Origin: Bacteroidales bacterium
GTDB taxonomy: Bacteria; Bacteroidota; Bacteroidia; Bacteroidales; P3
DNA length: 56,209 nt
Direction: 5' to 3'
Assembly: GCA_024400665.1 (NCBI GenBank)
Contig: JAKSML010000007.1
Location: forward strand, 1-56,209
The translations under genes were made by a program, and so were the position numbers. This document shows, piece by piece, positions 44,038 to 54,181 of the stretch. A model generated the notes under the pieces. That model did no database searches and had not been told where the DNA came from. It was given only the letters and a program-made list of their open reading frames with translations. How positions within the stretch are numbered: the stretch's first letter is position 1; every line of letters starts with the position of its first letter.

Positions 44038-45915
44038 TATTTGCTTCATATAGATAAGCAAGACGGAGACATCGGCGGGAGAGACACCGCTGATGCGAGA
44101 AGCCTGACCAATTGTACGAGGCTTCAGCTTGGTCAATTTTTCACGAGCTTCGTAGGAGAGCGACTGAAGAGTGAAGTAATCAAAATCCGCAGGAAGCTGC
44201 ACATCTTCGAACTTTAAGATGCGCCCAGCCACGTCCTGTTCCTTCTCTATATAGCGCTGATATTTGAGTGCAATTTCTGTGGCATTTACAACTTCTTCTC
44301 TTATAATGTCGGGAATGGCAGAAACTCGTTCTTGCATATCAGGCGATATGGAAAGAAGATGCTGTATCGAGACTTCTGGCCTTAGCAAAAGGCTGACGAG
44401 CTTGACACGTTGCTGAAGAGCAGGGGTCTGCAATTCTTCCAAAAGTGCATTAGCCTCAGTTGGTGTAATAGATGTTTCGGTAACAAAATCCGACAAAGCT
44501 CCAGTATAGCTTCGCTTCTCCTCCACTCTTTTCATACGTTCATCCGAGGCAAGTCCCAAAGCATGGGAAAGTGGCGTGAGGCGGATATCCGCATTATCTT
44601 GACGCAGCAGAATACGATATTCAGCCCTGGAAGTAAACATACGATAAGGCTCATCAACGCCCTTCGTGACAAGGTCGTCTATCAAAACACCTATGTAGGC
44701 TTGCGTGCGATTGAGCACAAAAGAGGGCTTTCCTTGAATCTTCAACACGGCATTGATACCTGCCATCAAGCCCTGGCAAGCCGCCTCTTCATAGCCCGTA
44801 GTACCATTAATCTGGCCTGCAAAATAGAGATTCTCAACTCTCTTGGTTTCAAGCGTATAGCTCAACTGCGTAGGCGGGAAATAGTCATATTCTATAGCAT
44901 ATCCCGGCTTGTAAATTCGTGCATTTTCAAAGCCTGGAATGGTGTGTAACGCATCCATCTGAACCTCTAACGGTAGCGAAGAAGAGAAGCCATTCAAGTA
45001 GTACGAATTGGTCTTCCACCCTTCTGGCTCAACGAAAAGCTGATGCCTATTTTTACCGGCAAAACGGACAATCTTAGTCTCTATCGAGGGACAATAACGC
45101 GGTCCCTGACCAAGAATACGACCTGTATATAAAGGCGATCTGTCGAAACCCGTACGCAAAATAGCATGGGTTTCTTCATTCGTATAGGCCAAATAGCAAG
45201 GCCTCTGCTGCTGCAAAGGCATCGTATCTGTATAAGAAAACTTCTGCGGATGTTCGTCTCCCGGCTGGATTTCGAGTGCTTCAAAATCAATTGTTCTGCC
45301 ATCAATGCGCACAGGGGTACCCGTTTTCAAACGATCAACCTCAAATCCGAGTTCTAGCAATTTATCCGAAAGGCCCTGAGCAGACCTCTCCCCTATCCTA
45401 CCCCCTGACCAACTATTCTCACCAATATAGATTGTGCCATTCAGGAAAGTGCCATTTGTGAGCACAACAGCTTTAGCAGGAATCTCTATACCCATGCGGG
45501 TGCGAACGCCACAAACTACATTGCCTTCGATGATGACATCGACAACCTCATCCTGCCATATTGAGAGGTTTGCCGTATTCTCTAAAAGATGACGCCAATT
45601 GAGCGAGAACTGCATCTTGTCGCATTGAGCACGCGGACTCCACATAGCGGGACCTTTTGAGAGATTGAGCATACGGAACTGTATCATTGAACTATCCGTG
45701 ACAATTCCAGACCATCCTCCCAAAGCATCAATCTCACGGACTATCTGACCTTTCGCCACACCACCCATAGCCGGGTTGCACGACATCTGGCAAATAGTCT
45801 CAATTGTCTGGGTAATCAGCAAAGTCTTTGCACCCATATTGGCAGCCGCAGCAGAAGCTTCTGCACCAGCATGGCCACCGCCCACAACAATCACATCAAA
45901 AGATTCCCAAGTCAT
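44032..45915 (-). CDS. mnmG: tRNA uridine-5-carboxymethylaminomethylation enzyme MnmG
   Basis: A 627-residue FAD protein that with MnmE modifies the wobble uridine of several tRNAs. The FAD motif [11 protein letters not shown] lies at 10-20, and [10 protein letters not shown] and CPSIETKI blocks follow. The helical C-terminal domain ends near [21 protein letters not shown] start at the ATG at 45915; an adjacent GTG would add one residue. Confidence 0.96.
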   Translation of the reverse strand: MTWESFDVIVVGGGHAGAEASAAAANMGAKTLLITQTIETICQMSCNPAMGGVAKGQIVREIDALGGWSGIVTDSSMIQFRMLNLSKGPAMWSPRAQCDKMQFSLNWRHLLENTANLSIWQDEVVDVIIEGNVVCGVRTRMGIEIPAKAVVLTNGTFLNGTIYIGENSWSGGRIGERSAQGLSDKLLELGFEVDRLKTGTPVRIDGRTIDFEALEIQPGDEHPQKFSYTDTMPLQQQRPCYLAYTNEETHAILRTGFDRSPLYTGRILGQGPRYCPSIETKIVRFAGKNRHQLFVEPEGWKTNSYYLNGFSSSLPLEVQMDALHTIPGFENARIYKPGYAIEYDYFPPTQLSYTLETKRVENLYFAGQINGTTGYEEAACQGLMAGINAVLKIQGKPSFVLNRTQAYIGVLIDDLVTKGVDEPYRMFTSRAEYRILLRQDNADIRLTPLSHALGLASDERMKRVEEKRSYTGALSDFVTETSITPTEANALLEELQTPALQQRVKLVSLLLRPEVSIQHLLSISPDMQERVSAIPDIIREEVVNATEIALKYQRYIEKEQDVAGRILKFEDVQLPADFDYFTLQSLSYEAREKLTKLKPRTIGQASRISGVSPADVSVLLIYMKQIN

Positions 45916-45999
45916 CACAATTTATTGATAGTAGAAAATAGAGTCAAATAGATTTATACTATGAGTAATATAAAGTATGTTTCGCGAGAAACCTATAGG

Positions 46000-46425
46000 T
46001 TATTTTATTGAATCCCAACGAGCTAAAGCGGCCTCTTCCTTTTTTCGCATCTCAGCAGCCTCAGCATCGGATTTGTCACCCTGGCCCAAAAGATGAAGGA
46101 TGCCGTGGATAACAACGCGATGAAGTTCATGGTCGAAAGTGACACCAAACAACTTGGCATTCTCCTTTACCCTTTCAACACTAATTAGAATATCACCCGA
46201 TATTACATCGTCACCCACATAATCGAATGTGATGATATCAGTATAAGTGTCATGGTTCAAGTACTGCCGATTTACATCTATCAAATATGTATCATCACAA
46301 AAAAGGTAGCCGATAGCCCCTACCCTTTTACCTTGAGCTTTGATAGTGTCGGAAATCCAATTTTTGACCTTCGCAATATCGTCAAGTTCGAAATCAATGT
46401 TTGCAGAAGAGAAAGATATAGCCAT
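46000..46425 (-). CDS. ybeY: rRNA maturation endoribonuclease YbeY
   Basis: A 141-residue metalloendoribonuclease acting in 16S rRNA maturation and ribosome quality control. The zinc motif reads HGILHLLGQGDKS: the first two histidines are present, while the third, usual in the GxDH part, is replaced. Replacement at this point is, to my knowledge, common in Bacteroidota. It lies between a small ATP-binding protein gene and mnmG, a frequent order in this order of bacteria. Confidence 0.9.
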   Translation of the reverse strand: MAISFSSANIDFELDDIAKVKNWISDTIKAQGKRVGAIGYLFCDDTYLIDVNRQYLNHDTYTDIITFDYVGDDVISGDILISVERVKENAKLFGVTFDHELHRVVIHGILHLLGQGDKSDAEAAEMRKKEEAALARWDSIK

Positions 46426-46656
46426 ATCGATAAAATAGATAATTCAAAGTATATTAATTGATAAATGAAACCCTAATGATTTTTTAGCATCATGGTGCTG
46501 CGAAAGTGGAATAGCAAATAAAAATCTAAAATACAGATGATTAAATATCAAAATCTATGATTATTCCTCAATTTCCTTGGCTTAAAATAATAAAGCAGTA
46601 CAACTGCCAACCATATTAAAATCTCACAGCGTTGTCAATGTGTGAAAATAATTATC

Positions 46657-47106
46657 TTAAACCATTTCGAGCACATTCGCCGAAAAGAATTGCTGAATGA
46701 CAGACATTCTATTTTCAGCTTCAATAGGGTTGATGCCGCGAACTGCAAAAATAAAGGTAATCATTTTGCCTTGTTCCAAAACCTCAAAACTGTCGGCCAA
46801 CATTTGGAAAAACAAGAAGGACTCGTCTAATTGAGCAGGGGAGAAGAGGGGAGAGGCATCATCCTGACTGAAACATGGAGTCTGAGATTTAATAGTAAAG
46901 CAGACACCTGTTGCACAATAATCACTTTCCACCACAACATCTTGTTGTATCTTGTCAGCAGCCAGAGCAAGTTCTACGGCTTTGAGAACTGGCACAGAGA
47001 TGGTAGCAGCATAATTACCGAGGTGATAGCCATCACAAAGTGCTTGGATGAAATTTTCAACCTGCAGCAAATCTCCTTTATCAGTCTGTATTACAATCTT
47101 TTCCAT
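46657..47106 (-). CDS. small ATP-binding (GHKL-like) protein
   Basis: A 149-residue protein. Its first part, VENFIQALCDGYHLGNYAAT then VLKAVELALAA, resembles the N-box region of histidine-kinase-like or anti-sigma ATPases, and its end, GKMITFIFAVRGI, resembles the last strand of that fold. The glycine boxes are poorly preserved. Its location upstream of ybeY is typical for Bacteroidales. A -7 box TATCTTTGT lies at 47132-47140 upstream; 230 bp without a gene separates it from ybeY. Confidence 0.65.
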   Translation of the reverse strand: MEKIVIQTDKGDLLQVENFIQALCDGYHLGNYAATISVPVLKAVELALAADKIQQDVVVESDYCATGVCFTIKSQTPCFSQDDASPLFSPAQLDESFLFFQMLADSFEVLEQGKMITFIFAVRGINPIEAENRMSVIQQFFSANVLEMV

Positions 47107-47170
47107 TTATCTATGATAGAAATGTCAGTTTACAAAGATACGACAAAAATTTGAATTTACCTAATTTATT

Positions 47171-50100
47171 TTAGAATTTATAAAAATAGTCATTTACTTT
47201 AGCCTTATAATAAGGGGTTAGGGCAGGGGGGACTGTACGGAAAAGATCCATGTTCTTTTCTTTAAGTTGTTGATACTGTTCAAGATCGCTCTGCAATGGC
47301 TGATGATACATATCCTTGCCTTGGCGACTTTCGCGACGCTCCTCCTTCTCTCGCTGCATCTCGGCCTTCTCATGCTCAAGCATACGCGTCATTATTTGCT
47401 GCTGACGATTGATAGTCTGCTGTGTGATGACCTTGTTCACAAGGTCGCGCTCAGTCTGCTCCATCTGCTTCATCATCTGATCTATCTCCTTAGCCATCTT
47501 GGCGTTACCGGCATTACCCTGCTTCATCTCCTGGCCATACTCCTGCATCATGCGTCTAATCATCTCTTGCTGAGCTGCCATGCGAGCAAACTCCTCACTC
47601 ATTTGAGATGTACCTTTATCGCCAATACGTTTACGACCATTATTCTGCTGATTCTTGCCTTGCTTATCTAACTGTTTCTTAAGTGATTCCATCTGTTTGT
47701 TAAGTTCTTGCTGCATCTCTTTCATCGACTTAGCAGACGGCTTTCCAGTTCCCGGATTGCTACAGTTACCCTTCATCTTCATGCCTTGCTTCTTGCAACT
47801 TCCACTATTCTTCTTCTGCTGATTCTGACGCATCTGCTGCTGCATCTGATCAAGAGACTCAGCCATGATTAATGCCAGATTGTTGAAGGAGGTCATCGTG
47901 TATTGCATTGATGCTGAGGCTTGTGAGTTCTTATATGTGCCGTAAAACGACTGATTCATATCCAAGAGCCCTGTCAAAGAACGAGCAATATTGGAATTTG
48001 CCTCAGCCAGATTCTTATTGATAGCCAGTGCAACAGCCAGCTGACGCTTGGCAACAGCTCTCAGCGAGTCCTCGACATTTCGGAAATCGTCCTTAATCTT
48101 ATTCTGACCGACGATTATCGATTGATACTGAGGGTCTTGTATATAAACAGAATTTGTTTTTCCAATCAAAGACTCCTGATTGAACGACAGCCTGACCAAG
48201 TTCTTTAATAGCTTTCTAATCATATCAGCATCCTCAGCAAGATCCTGCTGTTCAATGTCTTGCTGAGTCTCAGCCATCTCTTCGGAGAGGCGGTCAAGAT
48301 CGTCAGCAGCATCCTTCTGTTGCTGAGAAGCATCCTTGCTCTTGCCCTTATTCAAATTGTCCTTAGCATTCTTCTGATTTTGATCAATTTGATTAATAAG
48401 TTCCTGATTTACTTTGAAATCGATATCCTTGTCAATCTTTTTATAATCTTGTTGAATATCCTTGATTTCTTGCTTGAGATCCTCAAACTGTTGCAACAGC
48501 TCTTGCTGCTGCTTAGCCAGCTCTTCTTTCTCATCACGAGACTTGGCATTTTGTGACTTCTGCGACAAATCACGCTGTTTTTCAGCAAGTTGCTCCGCCT
48601 TATTGATAGCATCTTCGACCTTCTTTTCCATCTCAAGACGCTTCATGAGTTCAATATTTTGGTCAAGCCGTTTCTCCAAATCCTGATTATCCATCTTGAG
48701 CTTGTCAAGCTGCTCCTGCACCTTCTTCTTATCCATCTCCTGCATCATCTTGTCAATCTCGTTCATCATCTCCTTCATCTCATCGTTAAGTACCTCATTC
48801 ATAAGCCTATCCAACTCTTGCTGCTTTTTCATAAGCTCCTCGCTCTGGTCCTTATACTTCTGTTCAAGAGCCTTATTCTCTTGCAGCTGCTGCTGCATCT
48901 TCTGAAGCATATCCTTAATTTGCTCCTGCTTATGTTTGAGCTCTTGCAAATCCTTCTTATCCTGCCAATTAAGTTCTTTCTTATCAACAAGTTTCCGCAT
49001 AAGCTCATTGATATCCTCCTGCATTTTCTTCAGCTCGGAAACCGATTTTTGGGCACGTTCTTGAGCCTGAGTTGAGTTACGATCTAAGATATTATCCAAC
49101 TCCTTCTCTGTAGGAATCTGTATCTCAAACCGCTGAGAAGTAGCCGACTTAGGTCCATGGATGCCATCATTGTCCCAAACTTCGAAATAATAAACCAGTT
49201 TGTCGCCTGGATTGAGCTGAATTTCAGATAGATTAGCCGTATATTGAAACTCTTGGACAGACTCATGTCCTATGCCGATAGGAATAGCAGTGACAGCCTT
49301 AACGGAAGTATCTTTCACATTGGTTTTCACTATCTTGAACTCCAACTTGGTGAAACCATAGTCATCCTTGATGCGGCCATGGAAGAAGAGCCTATCAGCG
49401 TATGCTGAGTCTTTAGATTCGACCACACCAATCATGGGCGACACATCAGGAATGGCAGAAACGGAATAGGCCAACGTATCTGAATTGGGACTGAAATGAT
49501 TGGCAGCATAGAAACCATAATTGAACGAACGTAACGCCTGTAAAACAATAGAAACACGTCCGCTTGCATCTGGAACAAGCTTCTTAACTTGCTCATCAAC
49601 AAAGAAATATAGGGTATCTACATCCTTGGTATTAAACAGCCATTTGACCGATGTTCCTTGTGGAACAATGATATCGCCCTCGTTGAATAATGTCTCAGCA
49701 AGTTTGAGGGTATAGGAAGGGTAGGAGAGGACAGCCTGAAAATCGACAACAGAAGGCCTGGGAAAGACCTTTAGTGAATAGGGTGCTGATTGGACCTCAA
49801 CTGCTTGAAGCACAAAGTCGCAGCTACGTTGGACATTCTTGAATGTATAGGAATAATGCGTCTTATCGACCTGCTGCATTTTATATATAATACCATCTAT
49901 ACTGATGAAAGCCTCGGCAGGCACCTCATCGCCTTCGATAGCTACACGGAGCTCGAAATCATCTTGTTGAGCAACCTCTAAGGCATCATTTTCTATGATG
50001 AAAGAGAAAGGGGAAGGACGCTCGAAGTATTTGGTATAGTGCGCAATACGATGCGAAGGCTCTGTGAGAAGGGTAGGGGAGACGAGAAGCAGAACAAGGA

Positions 50101-50593
50101 TGACAGCCAAGGGAATAGCGGCATATTTTAAGTACTTCTTATTGGCCTTGATATCGACAGCCTGATGAAAGGGTACGGGTTTAAGCTGAGAAGTTTTTTG
50201 GGCGATGGCAGCCTTCAGAAGGTCATCATCACAATTCTCGCCAAGTTGCTGCAACTGAAGCAGATTAAGCAGTTTGTCCTGTACCTCGGGGAAATGCTGG
50301 CCAACAATTTTTGCCGCCTCTTCATACGAGATGACCTTGCCAAGGCGGTACATTTTGGCAAGAGGCAAAAAGACATAATAACCCAGAACAACCAAGCCCA
50401 CTAAAAGGTAAAACCAAAACAAAATTGCACGTACAACTGTGCCAAAATAGCCAAAATATTCAAGAATTACGATGACTAAAAACAGCGACAATAGCAAAGT
50501 GAGAGCATAAAGTATGCCCTTTATCATCCTGTTTTTGTAGTACTTACGGATGAATACGTCCAAACTTCCGAGTATGGTATCTTGCTTCTTCAC
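47171..50593 (-). CDS. DUF4175 family membrane protein with long coiled coil
   Basis: About 1140 residues. I start at a GTG (50593): the product then opens KKQDTILGSLDVFIRKYYKNR, matching how this family begins, and a -7 box TATTTTTG (50618-50611) lies just upstream. The ATG-initiated frame to 50671 or 50635 would translate the promoter. Two or three membrane helices lie near 25-75 and 160-180. Then come beta-rich domains (about 200-530), a very long Lys/Gln/Glu coiled coil (about 545-760), and a Met/Gln-rich C-terminus. The function is unknown. Confidence 0.8.
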   Translation of the reverse strand: MKKQDTILGSLDVFIRKYYKNRMIKGILYALTLLLSLFLVIVILEYFGYFGTVVRAILFWFYLLVGLVVLGYYVFLPLAKMYRLGKVISYEEAAKIVGQHFPEVQDKLLNLLQLQQLGENCDDDLLKAAIAQKTSQLKPVPFHQAVDIKANKKYLKYAAIPLAVILVLLLVSPTLLTEPSHRIAHYTKYFERPSPFSFIIENDALEVAQQDDFELRVAIEGDEVPAEAFISIDGIIYKMQQVDKTHYSYTFKNVQRSCDFVLQAVEVQSAPYSLKVFPRPSVVDFQAVLSYPSYTLKLAETLFNEGDIIVPQGTSVKWLFNTKDVDTLYFFVDEQVKKLVPDASGRVSIVLQALRSFNYGFYAANHFSPNSDTLAYSVSAIPDVSPMIGVVESKDSAYADRLFFHGRIKDDYGFTKLEFKIVKTNVKDTSVKAVTAIPIGIGHESVQEFQYTANLSEIQLNPGDKLVYYFEVWDNDGIHGPKSATSQRFEIQIPTEKELDNILDRNSTQAQERAQKSVSELKKMQEDINELMRKLVDKKELNWQDKKDLQELKHKQEQIKDMLQKMQQQLQENKALEQKYKDQSEELMKKQQELDRLMNEVLNDEMKEMMNEIDKMMQEMDKKKVQEQLDKLKMDNQDLEKRLDQNIELMKRLEMEKKVEDAINKAEQLAEKQRDLSQKSQNAKSRDEKEELAKQQQELLQQFEDLKQEIKDIQQDYKKIDKDIDFKVNQELINQIDQNQKNAKDNLNKGKSKDASQQQKDAADDLDRLSEEMAETQQDIEQQDLAEDADMIRKLLKNLVRLSFNQESLIGKTNSVYIQDPQYQSIIVGQNKIKDDFRNVEDSLRAVAKRQLAVALAINKNLAEANSNIARSLTGLLDMNQSFYGTYKNSQASASMQYTMTSFNNLALIMAESLDQMQQQMRQNQQKKNSGSCKKQGMKMKGNCSNPGTGKPSAKSMKEMQQELNKQMESLKKQLDKQGKNQQNNGRKRIGDKGTSQMSEEFARMAAQQEMIRRMMQEYGQEMKQGNAGNAKMAKEIDQMMKQMEQTERDLVNKVITQQTINRQQQIMTRMLEHEKAEMQREKEERRESRQGKDMYHQPLQSDLEQYQQLKEKNMDLFRTVPPALTPYYKAKVNDYFYKF

Positions 50594-50931
50594 GCGATAC
50601 AAATAACTTACAAAAATACGAAAAAAAATATACATAGCAGAAATTTTAACACAAAAAAACATTCTTATCATTTTTTAGCATTACTCGACAGAAAAAATGA
50701 CGGCTCTAAGAAGGAGGAAAGGAGCGTTTTCGACCTCAAAAAAGAGGGCAGAACAGAAAGGTATAGCTTCGCCTTAGCTCCGCCATAGCTCCGCTCTATG
50801 TTCGATTTCTGAGCAGAACTTTGATGAGCTTTCCGGAGACTTAGGGAAAGGCCATTTCGAGATAAAAGAAAAATAAATCATGCCATATTAAAAATTTTTT
50901 GTATCTTTGCAAATTCAAAACATATTCAAAC
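50594..50931. other. spacer between divergent DUF4175 and SDR genes
   Basis: 338 bp without a credible gene. It contains the DUF4175 -7 box (50611-50618), AGCTCCGCC-AT-AGCTCCGC repeats near 50776-50795 related to those at 21170-21285, and the SDR -7 box TATCTTTGC (50902-50910). Confidence 0.6.
50902..50910 (+). promoter_or_regulatory. -7 box for the SDR gene
   Basis: TATCTTTGC, 21 bp before ATG 50932. No convincing TTTG at the right distance, so this is a partial match. Confidence 0.55.
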
Positions 50932-51735
50932 ATGGGCAAAATCATCATAATCACAGGCGCTTCCTCGGGTTTTGGCAAAGCCACAGCCGAGAGACTTGCC
51001 TCGCACGGCCACAAAGTTTATGGCATCTGCCGTCGTGAATGTACACATCCGCAAATCACTTACATGCAGGGAGATATTCGTGATGTTAATCGTATCGAAC
51101 AGATTATCAAAGAGATATATGATAAAGAAGGGCATATAGACGTGCTCATCAACAATGCCGGCATGGGTCTTGGCGGAGCCTTGGAACTCACCGCATGGGA
51201 CGAAATCAAGCTCCAAATGGAGACAAACTTCTACGGCTGCGTGAATATGTGCCAGAAAGTGCTGCCCTACATGAGGAAACAACGCTACGGAAAAATCATT
51301 AATTTTAGCTCTATTGCGGGCATTGAGGGCATACCCTACCAAGGGTTCTATTCGTGCTCTAAATTCGCCATAGAGGGCTTTTCTGAGGCTCTGAGCGCAG
51401 AGGTGAAAGGCTTCGGAATAAGCGTCTCTTTGGTCGAACCTGGCGATTTTGCGACAAATTTCACAGCTATGCGTGTTCAATCAGAGGCTACACTTGCCGA
51501 CGAAGAATATGGCCCTCTATATCGTAAAGCACTGCAAATATTTGAAAAAGAGGAGAATGGAGGTCTTAAACCCGACTTTATGGCTAAGCAAGTCGAGAAG
51601 ATTGTGGATGCCAAACATCCCCATCTGCGCTACTGTGTGGCAAACTTCGTACAAAAACTTTCAGTTTATCTGAAACGCATCATCCCTGGAAATTGCAACG
51701 TTGATATTCTGAGAAGCTATTACAATTTGAAATAG
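50932..51735 (+). CDS. SDR family oxidoreductase
   Basis: A 267-residue classical short-chain dehydrogenase. The cofactor loop TGASSGFG is at 8-15, NNAG near 85, catalytic Ser in NFSSIAG, and YSCSK with the catalytic Tyr and Lys. The early basic residues (CRRE) suggest NADP. It resembles ketosphinganine-reductase-like and fatty-acyl SDRs. With serine palmitoyltransferase 1.2 kb away on the other strand, a part in sphingolipid reduction is possible, but this is only inference. Confidence 0.85.
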   Translation: MGKIIIITGASSGFGKATAERLASHGHKVYGICRRECTHPQITYMQGDIRDVNRIEQIIKEIYDKEGHIDVLINNAGMGLGGALELTAWDEIKLQMETNFYGCVNMCQKVLPYMRKQRYGKIINFSSIAGIEGIPYQGFYSCSKFAIEGFSEALSAEVKGFGISVSLVEPGDFATNFTAMRVQSEATLADEEYGPLYRKALQIFEKEENGGLKPDFMAKQVEKIVDAKHPHLRYCVANFVQKLSVYLKRIIPGNCNVDILRSYYNLK

Positions 51736-51753
51736 CCAGACGCTTCATTAATA

Positions 51754-51790
51754 AAATGAGGTAGCAGCACTTAGTTCTGCTACCTCATTT
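51754..51790. terminator. bidirectional intrinsic terminator
   Basis: A 14-bp perfect stem, AAATGAGGTAGCAG with CTGCTACCTCATTT, and a 9-base loop, between the convergent SDR and acyltransferase genes. T-rich sequence follows on both strands. Confidence 0.85.
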
Positions 51791-51808
51791 CTATTTAGAG
51801 TGATTTGA

Positions 51809-52930
51809 TTACAATTCTTTTTTGAAGATGGCACGTTTCATGAGAGGCTCTGCCTGATAGGTCGTTTCCCAAATACGCTGAGCCTCATTTCCAATAATCT
51901 GAGGATTGGAATAAGCCCATTGAATATTGTATTTCTGCGCGTTACGATTCATCTCGGAGTAATAGATGGAATGGACGCCACGTTTTTGCCAATCAGGATG
52001 GACACCATTGAGGAGAAGATCGATATCCTTGAACTTGTGCAAAGCTCTGAGGATGTGTATCCAACCAAAGGGGAAGAGGCTTCCATTTGCCTTCTTATAA
52101 GCAGCATTCAAATCGGGGATGCTGAGACCAAAAGCAACAAGATTATCATCCTTATCTACCACAAAATTAGCAAATTCGAGGTTGATGAAGGGGAAATATT
52201 CATTGATATAGACATCAATCTCCTTATCAGTCATAGGAACGAAATCGTAGAGATCCTTGAAGGCGGCATTGATGGCCAAGAAGAACTTCTTGGCATAGGG
52301 ATAGACCTCCTTGCGGCTCTTGAACTTGAGAAGCTTGAGGTTGTACTTCTGCAAAATGAGCTCATTGATGCGGCCGACCTTGTCAGGAACAGGCTGAGAG
52401 GCAGGAATTTTATACTGAGCCCAACGGCAAGGAATCTCATAACCAGCACGTTCGATAAAATCGATATAATACTTAGGATTATAAAGTGTGCTGATATTCT
52501 GGCGCTGATCAAAACCCTCGATGACCCAGCATTCCTTGTCCATATCGGTGAAGCCGAAAGGACCCTCTATCTCGGTCATTCCCTTAGACTTACCATATTC
52601 TACAACCGTGTTGAGAAGACGTGAAAAGACATCGTAATCTTCAATGAAGTCGAACCAGCCAAAACGAACGGCCTTCTTGTTCCAACGTTCGTTAACAGAA
52701 TAGTTTATGATGCCTGCTACACGACCTACAATCTCTTTTCCGCGATAGGCAAGCCACAGCTTCAAATCGCAATGTTCGAGAGAGGGGTTCTTCTTGGTCA
52801 GCAAACCCAGCTCATCGCCCATCAAAGCGGGGATGTAGGTGGGCACATCCTTGAAGAGTTTATTCGGAAACTTGATAAACCTGCGCAGTTCGCAACGGTC
52901 TGCAACTTCTTTGATTACAATCTGTTCCAT
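51809..52930 (-). CDS. GNAT-like acyltransferase next to serine palmitoyltransferase
   Basis: A 373-residue protein with two GNAT-like halves: an N-terminal part with LWLAYRGKEIVGRVAGIINY and EGPFGFTDMDKECWVIEGF, and a C-terminal part with FANFVVDKDDNLVAFGLSI and HPDWQKRGVHSIYYSEM. Proteins of this type sit beside spt in Bacteroidales sphingolipid loci. It starts 3 bp behind the spt stop, so the two are made together. An acyl-transfer role in sphingolipid synthesis is inferred. Confidence 0.75.
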   Translation of the reverse strand: MEQIVIKEVADRCELRRFIKFPNKLFKDVPTYIPALMGDELGLLTKKNPSLEHCDLKLWLAYRGKEIVGRVAGIINYSVNERWNKKAVRFGWFDFIEDYDVFSRLLNTVVEYGKSKGMTEIEGPFGFTDMDKECWVIEGFDQRQNISTLYNPKYYIDFIERAGYEIPCRWAQYKIPASQPVPDKVGRINELILQKYNLKLLKFKSRKEVYPYAKKFFLAINAAFKDLYDFVPMTDKEIDVYINEYFPFINLEFANFVVDKDDNLVAFGLSIPDLNAAYKKANGSLFPFGWIHILRALHKFKDIDLLLNGVHPDWQKRGVHSIYYSEMNRNAQKYNIQWAYSNPQIIGNEAQRIWETTYQAEPLMKRAIFKKEL

Positions 52931-52933
52931 ATA

Positions 52934-54118
52934 TTATAAAACACTTTCTTGCTTGAAACATTTATAGATCTTGCTCACAGCAAAATCAATCTGCTCATGT
53001 GTGTGCGTAGCCATCAGAGCAAAACGAATCAACGTATCTTCAGAAGGCACAGCAGGAGCAATAACTGGAGTGACAAAGACGCCCTCTTCGAAAATCTCGT
53101 GAGTGAGGCGGAAAGTCTTGTCGTTATCGCGCACAAAGAGCGGGATGATAGGCGACTTGGTGTGACCAATCTCGAAACCGAGGTCGCGGAAGCACTTCAT
53201 AGCGTAATTCGTGTTATCCCACAAAGCAACCTTACGCTCAGGTTCGCTGCGCATGATGCGGAGGGCGGCGAGGACAGAAGCCGTATTGGCAGGAGCGATA
53301 GAGGCGGTGAAGATATAGGGGCGCACATTATGCTTCATATAATTAATGGTGTCCTTATCAGCAGCTAAGAAGCCACCAATAGAGGCGAGGGACTTGGAGA
53401 AAGTACCCATAACCATTTCAACCTCAGGAAGTTTATTGAAGTGGTCACAAGTGCCGCGACCTTCTCTACCAAAGACACCTAAGCCGTGAGCCTCATCCAC
53501 CATGAGGGTGGCCTGATACTTGTTGCAAAGTTCGACCATCTGATCGATAGGAGCCACATCGCCCTCCATGGAGAAGACGCCATCGGTAACCACCAACTTG
53601 GAAGCCTCGATGGGGCATCTTTGAAGAACACGCTCCAGATCCTCCATGTTGCAATGCTTATATTTCAGCGTGTTAGCGAAAGTGATAAGCTTGCCTTCCA
53701 TGATAGAGGCATGGTCGAGCTCATCATAAATCATATAATCGTTACGACCTGTGACACAAGGAATTGTGCCAGAATTAGCCTGGAAGCCAGCAGAGAAAAG
53801 CATCACACCGTCCTTGCCCATAAATTCGGCTAGTTCGTCCTGCAATTGAATATGGATGTCAAGGGTGCCGTTCAGGAAAGGAGAGCCCGCACAGCCCGAG
53901 CCATACTTGTCGATAGCAGCCTTAGCCGCCTCCTTAATCTTGGGGTGGTTGGTGAGACCCAGATAGGAATTGGAGCCGAACATCAGCACTTTTTTGTCAT
54001 TAACGAGCACCTCGGTGTTCTGTTCCGAGGAGATAGGAGTGAAATATGGATATATGCCCTTGGCCTTAGCTTCTTGGGGCGCAGTGTAACGAGCGAGTTT
54101 CGTTTGTAGAGGTTTCAT
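52934..54118 (-). CDS. spt: serine palmitoyltransferase (AONS/KBL family)
   Basis: A 394-residue PLP enzyme of the alpha-oxoamine synthase family. It shows FGSNSYLGLTNHP, the GSGCAGSPFLNGT loop, DELDHASIMEG, VDEAHGLGVFG, and the PLP lysine in GTFSKSLASIGG. In Bacteroidota this family member condenses serine with a fatty acyl thioester, the first step of sphingolipid synthesis. KBL or AONS are alternatives; gene context with the acyltransferase-like gene favours SPT. Confidence 0.88.
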   Translation of the reverse strand: MKPLQTKLARYTAPQEAKAKGIYPYFTPISSEQNTEVLVNDKKVLMFGSNSYLGLTNHPKIKEAAKAAIDKYGSGCAGSPFLNGTLDIHIQLQDELAEFMGKDGVMLFSAGFQANSGTIPCVTGRNDYMIYDELDHASIMEGKLITFANTLKYKHCNMEDLERVLQRCPIEASKLVVTDGVFSMEGDVAPIDQMVELCNKYQATLMVDEAHGLGVFGREGRGTCDHFNKLPEVEMVMGTFSKSLASIGGFLAADKDTINYMKHNVRPYIFTASIAPANTASVLAALRIMRSEPERKVALWDNTNYAMKCFRDLGFEIGHTKSPIIPLFVRDNDKTFRLTHEIFEEGVFVTPVIAPAVPSEDTLIRFALMATHTHEQIDFAVSKIYKCFKQESVL

Positions 54119-54146
54119 CTATTATAACTAATATTTATTAAAATGT

Positions 54147-54178
54147 GCAAAGTAACAAAAAATTTCTCACATTGCAAC
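54147..54178 (-). promoter_or_regulatory. promoter of spt operon
   Basis: Leftward GTTG (54178-54175), 19 bases, TTACTTTGC (54155-54147), 28 bp before the spt ATG. One mismatch in the -7 box. Confidence 0.6.
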
Positions 54179-54181
54179 AAT

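Noticed and set aside
46000..46425. YbeY inactivated by loss of the third metal-binding His
   Set aside because: The same replacement is, as far as I know, normal for Bacteroidota, and the rest of the motif is intact.
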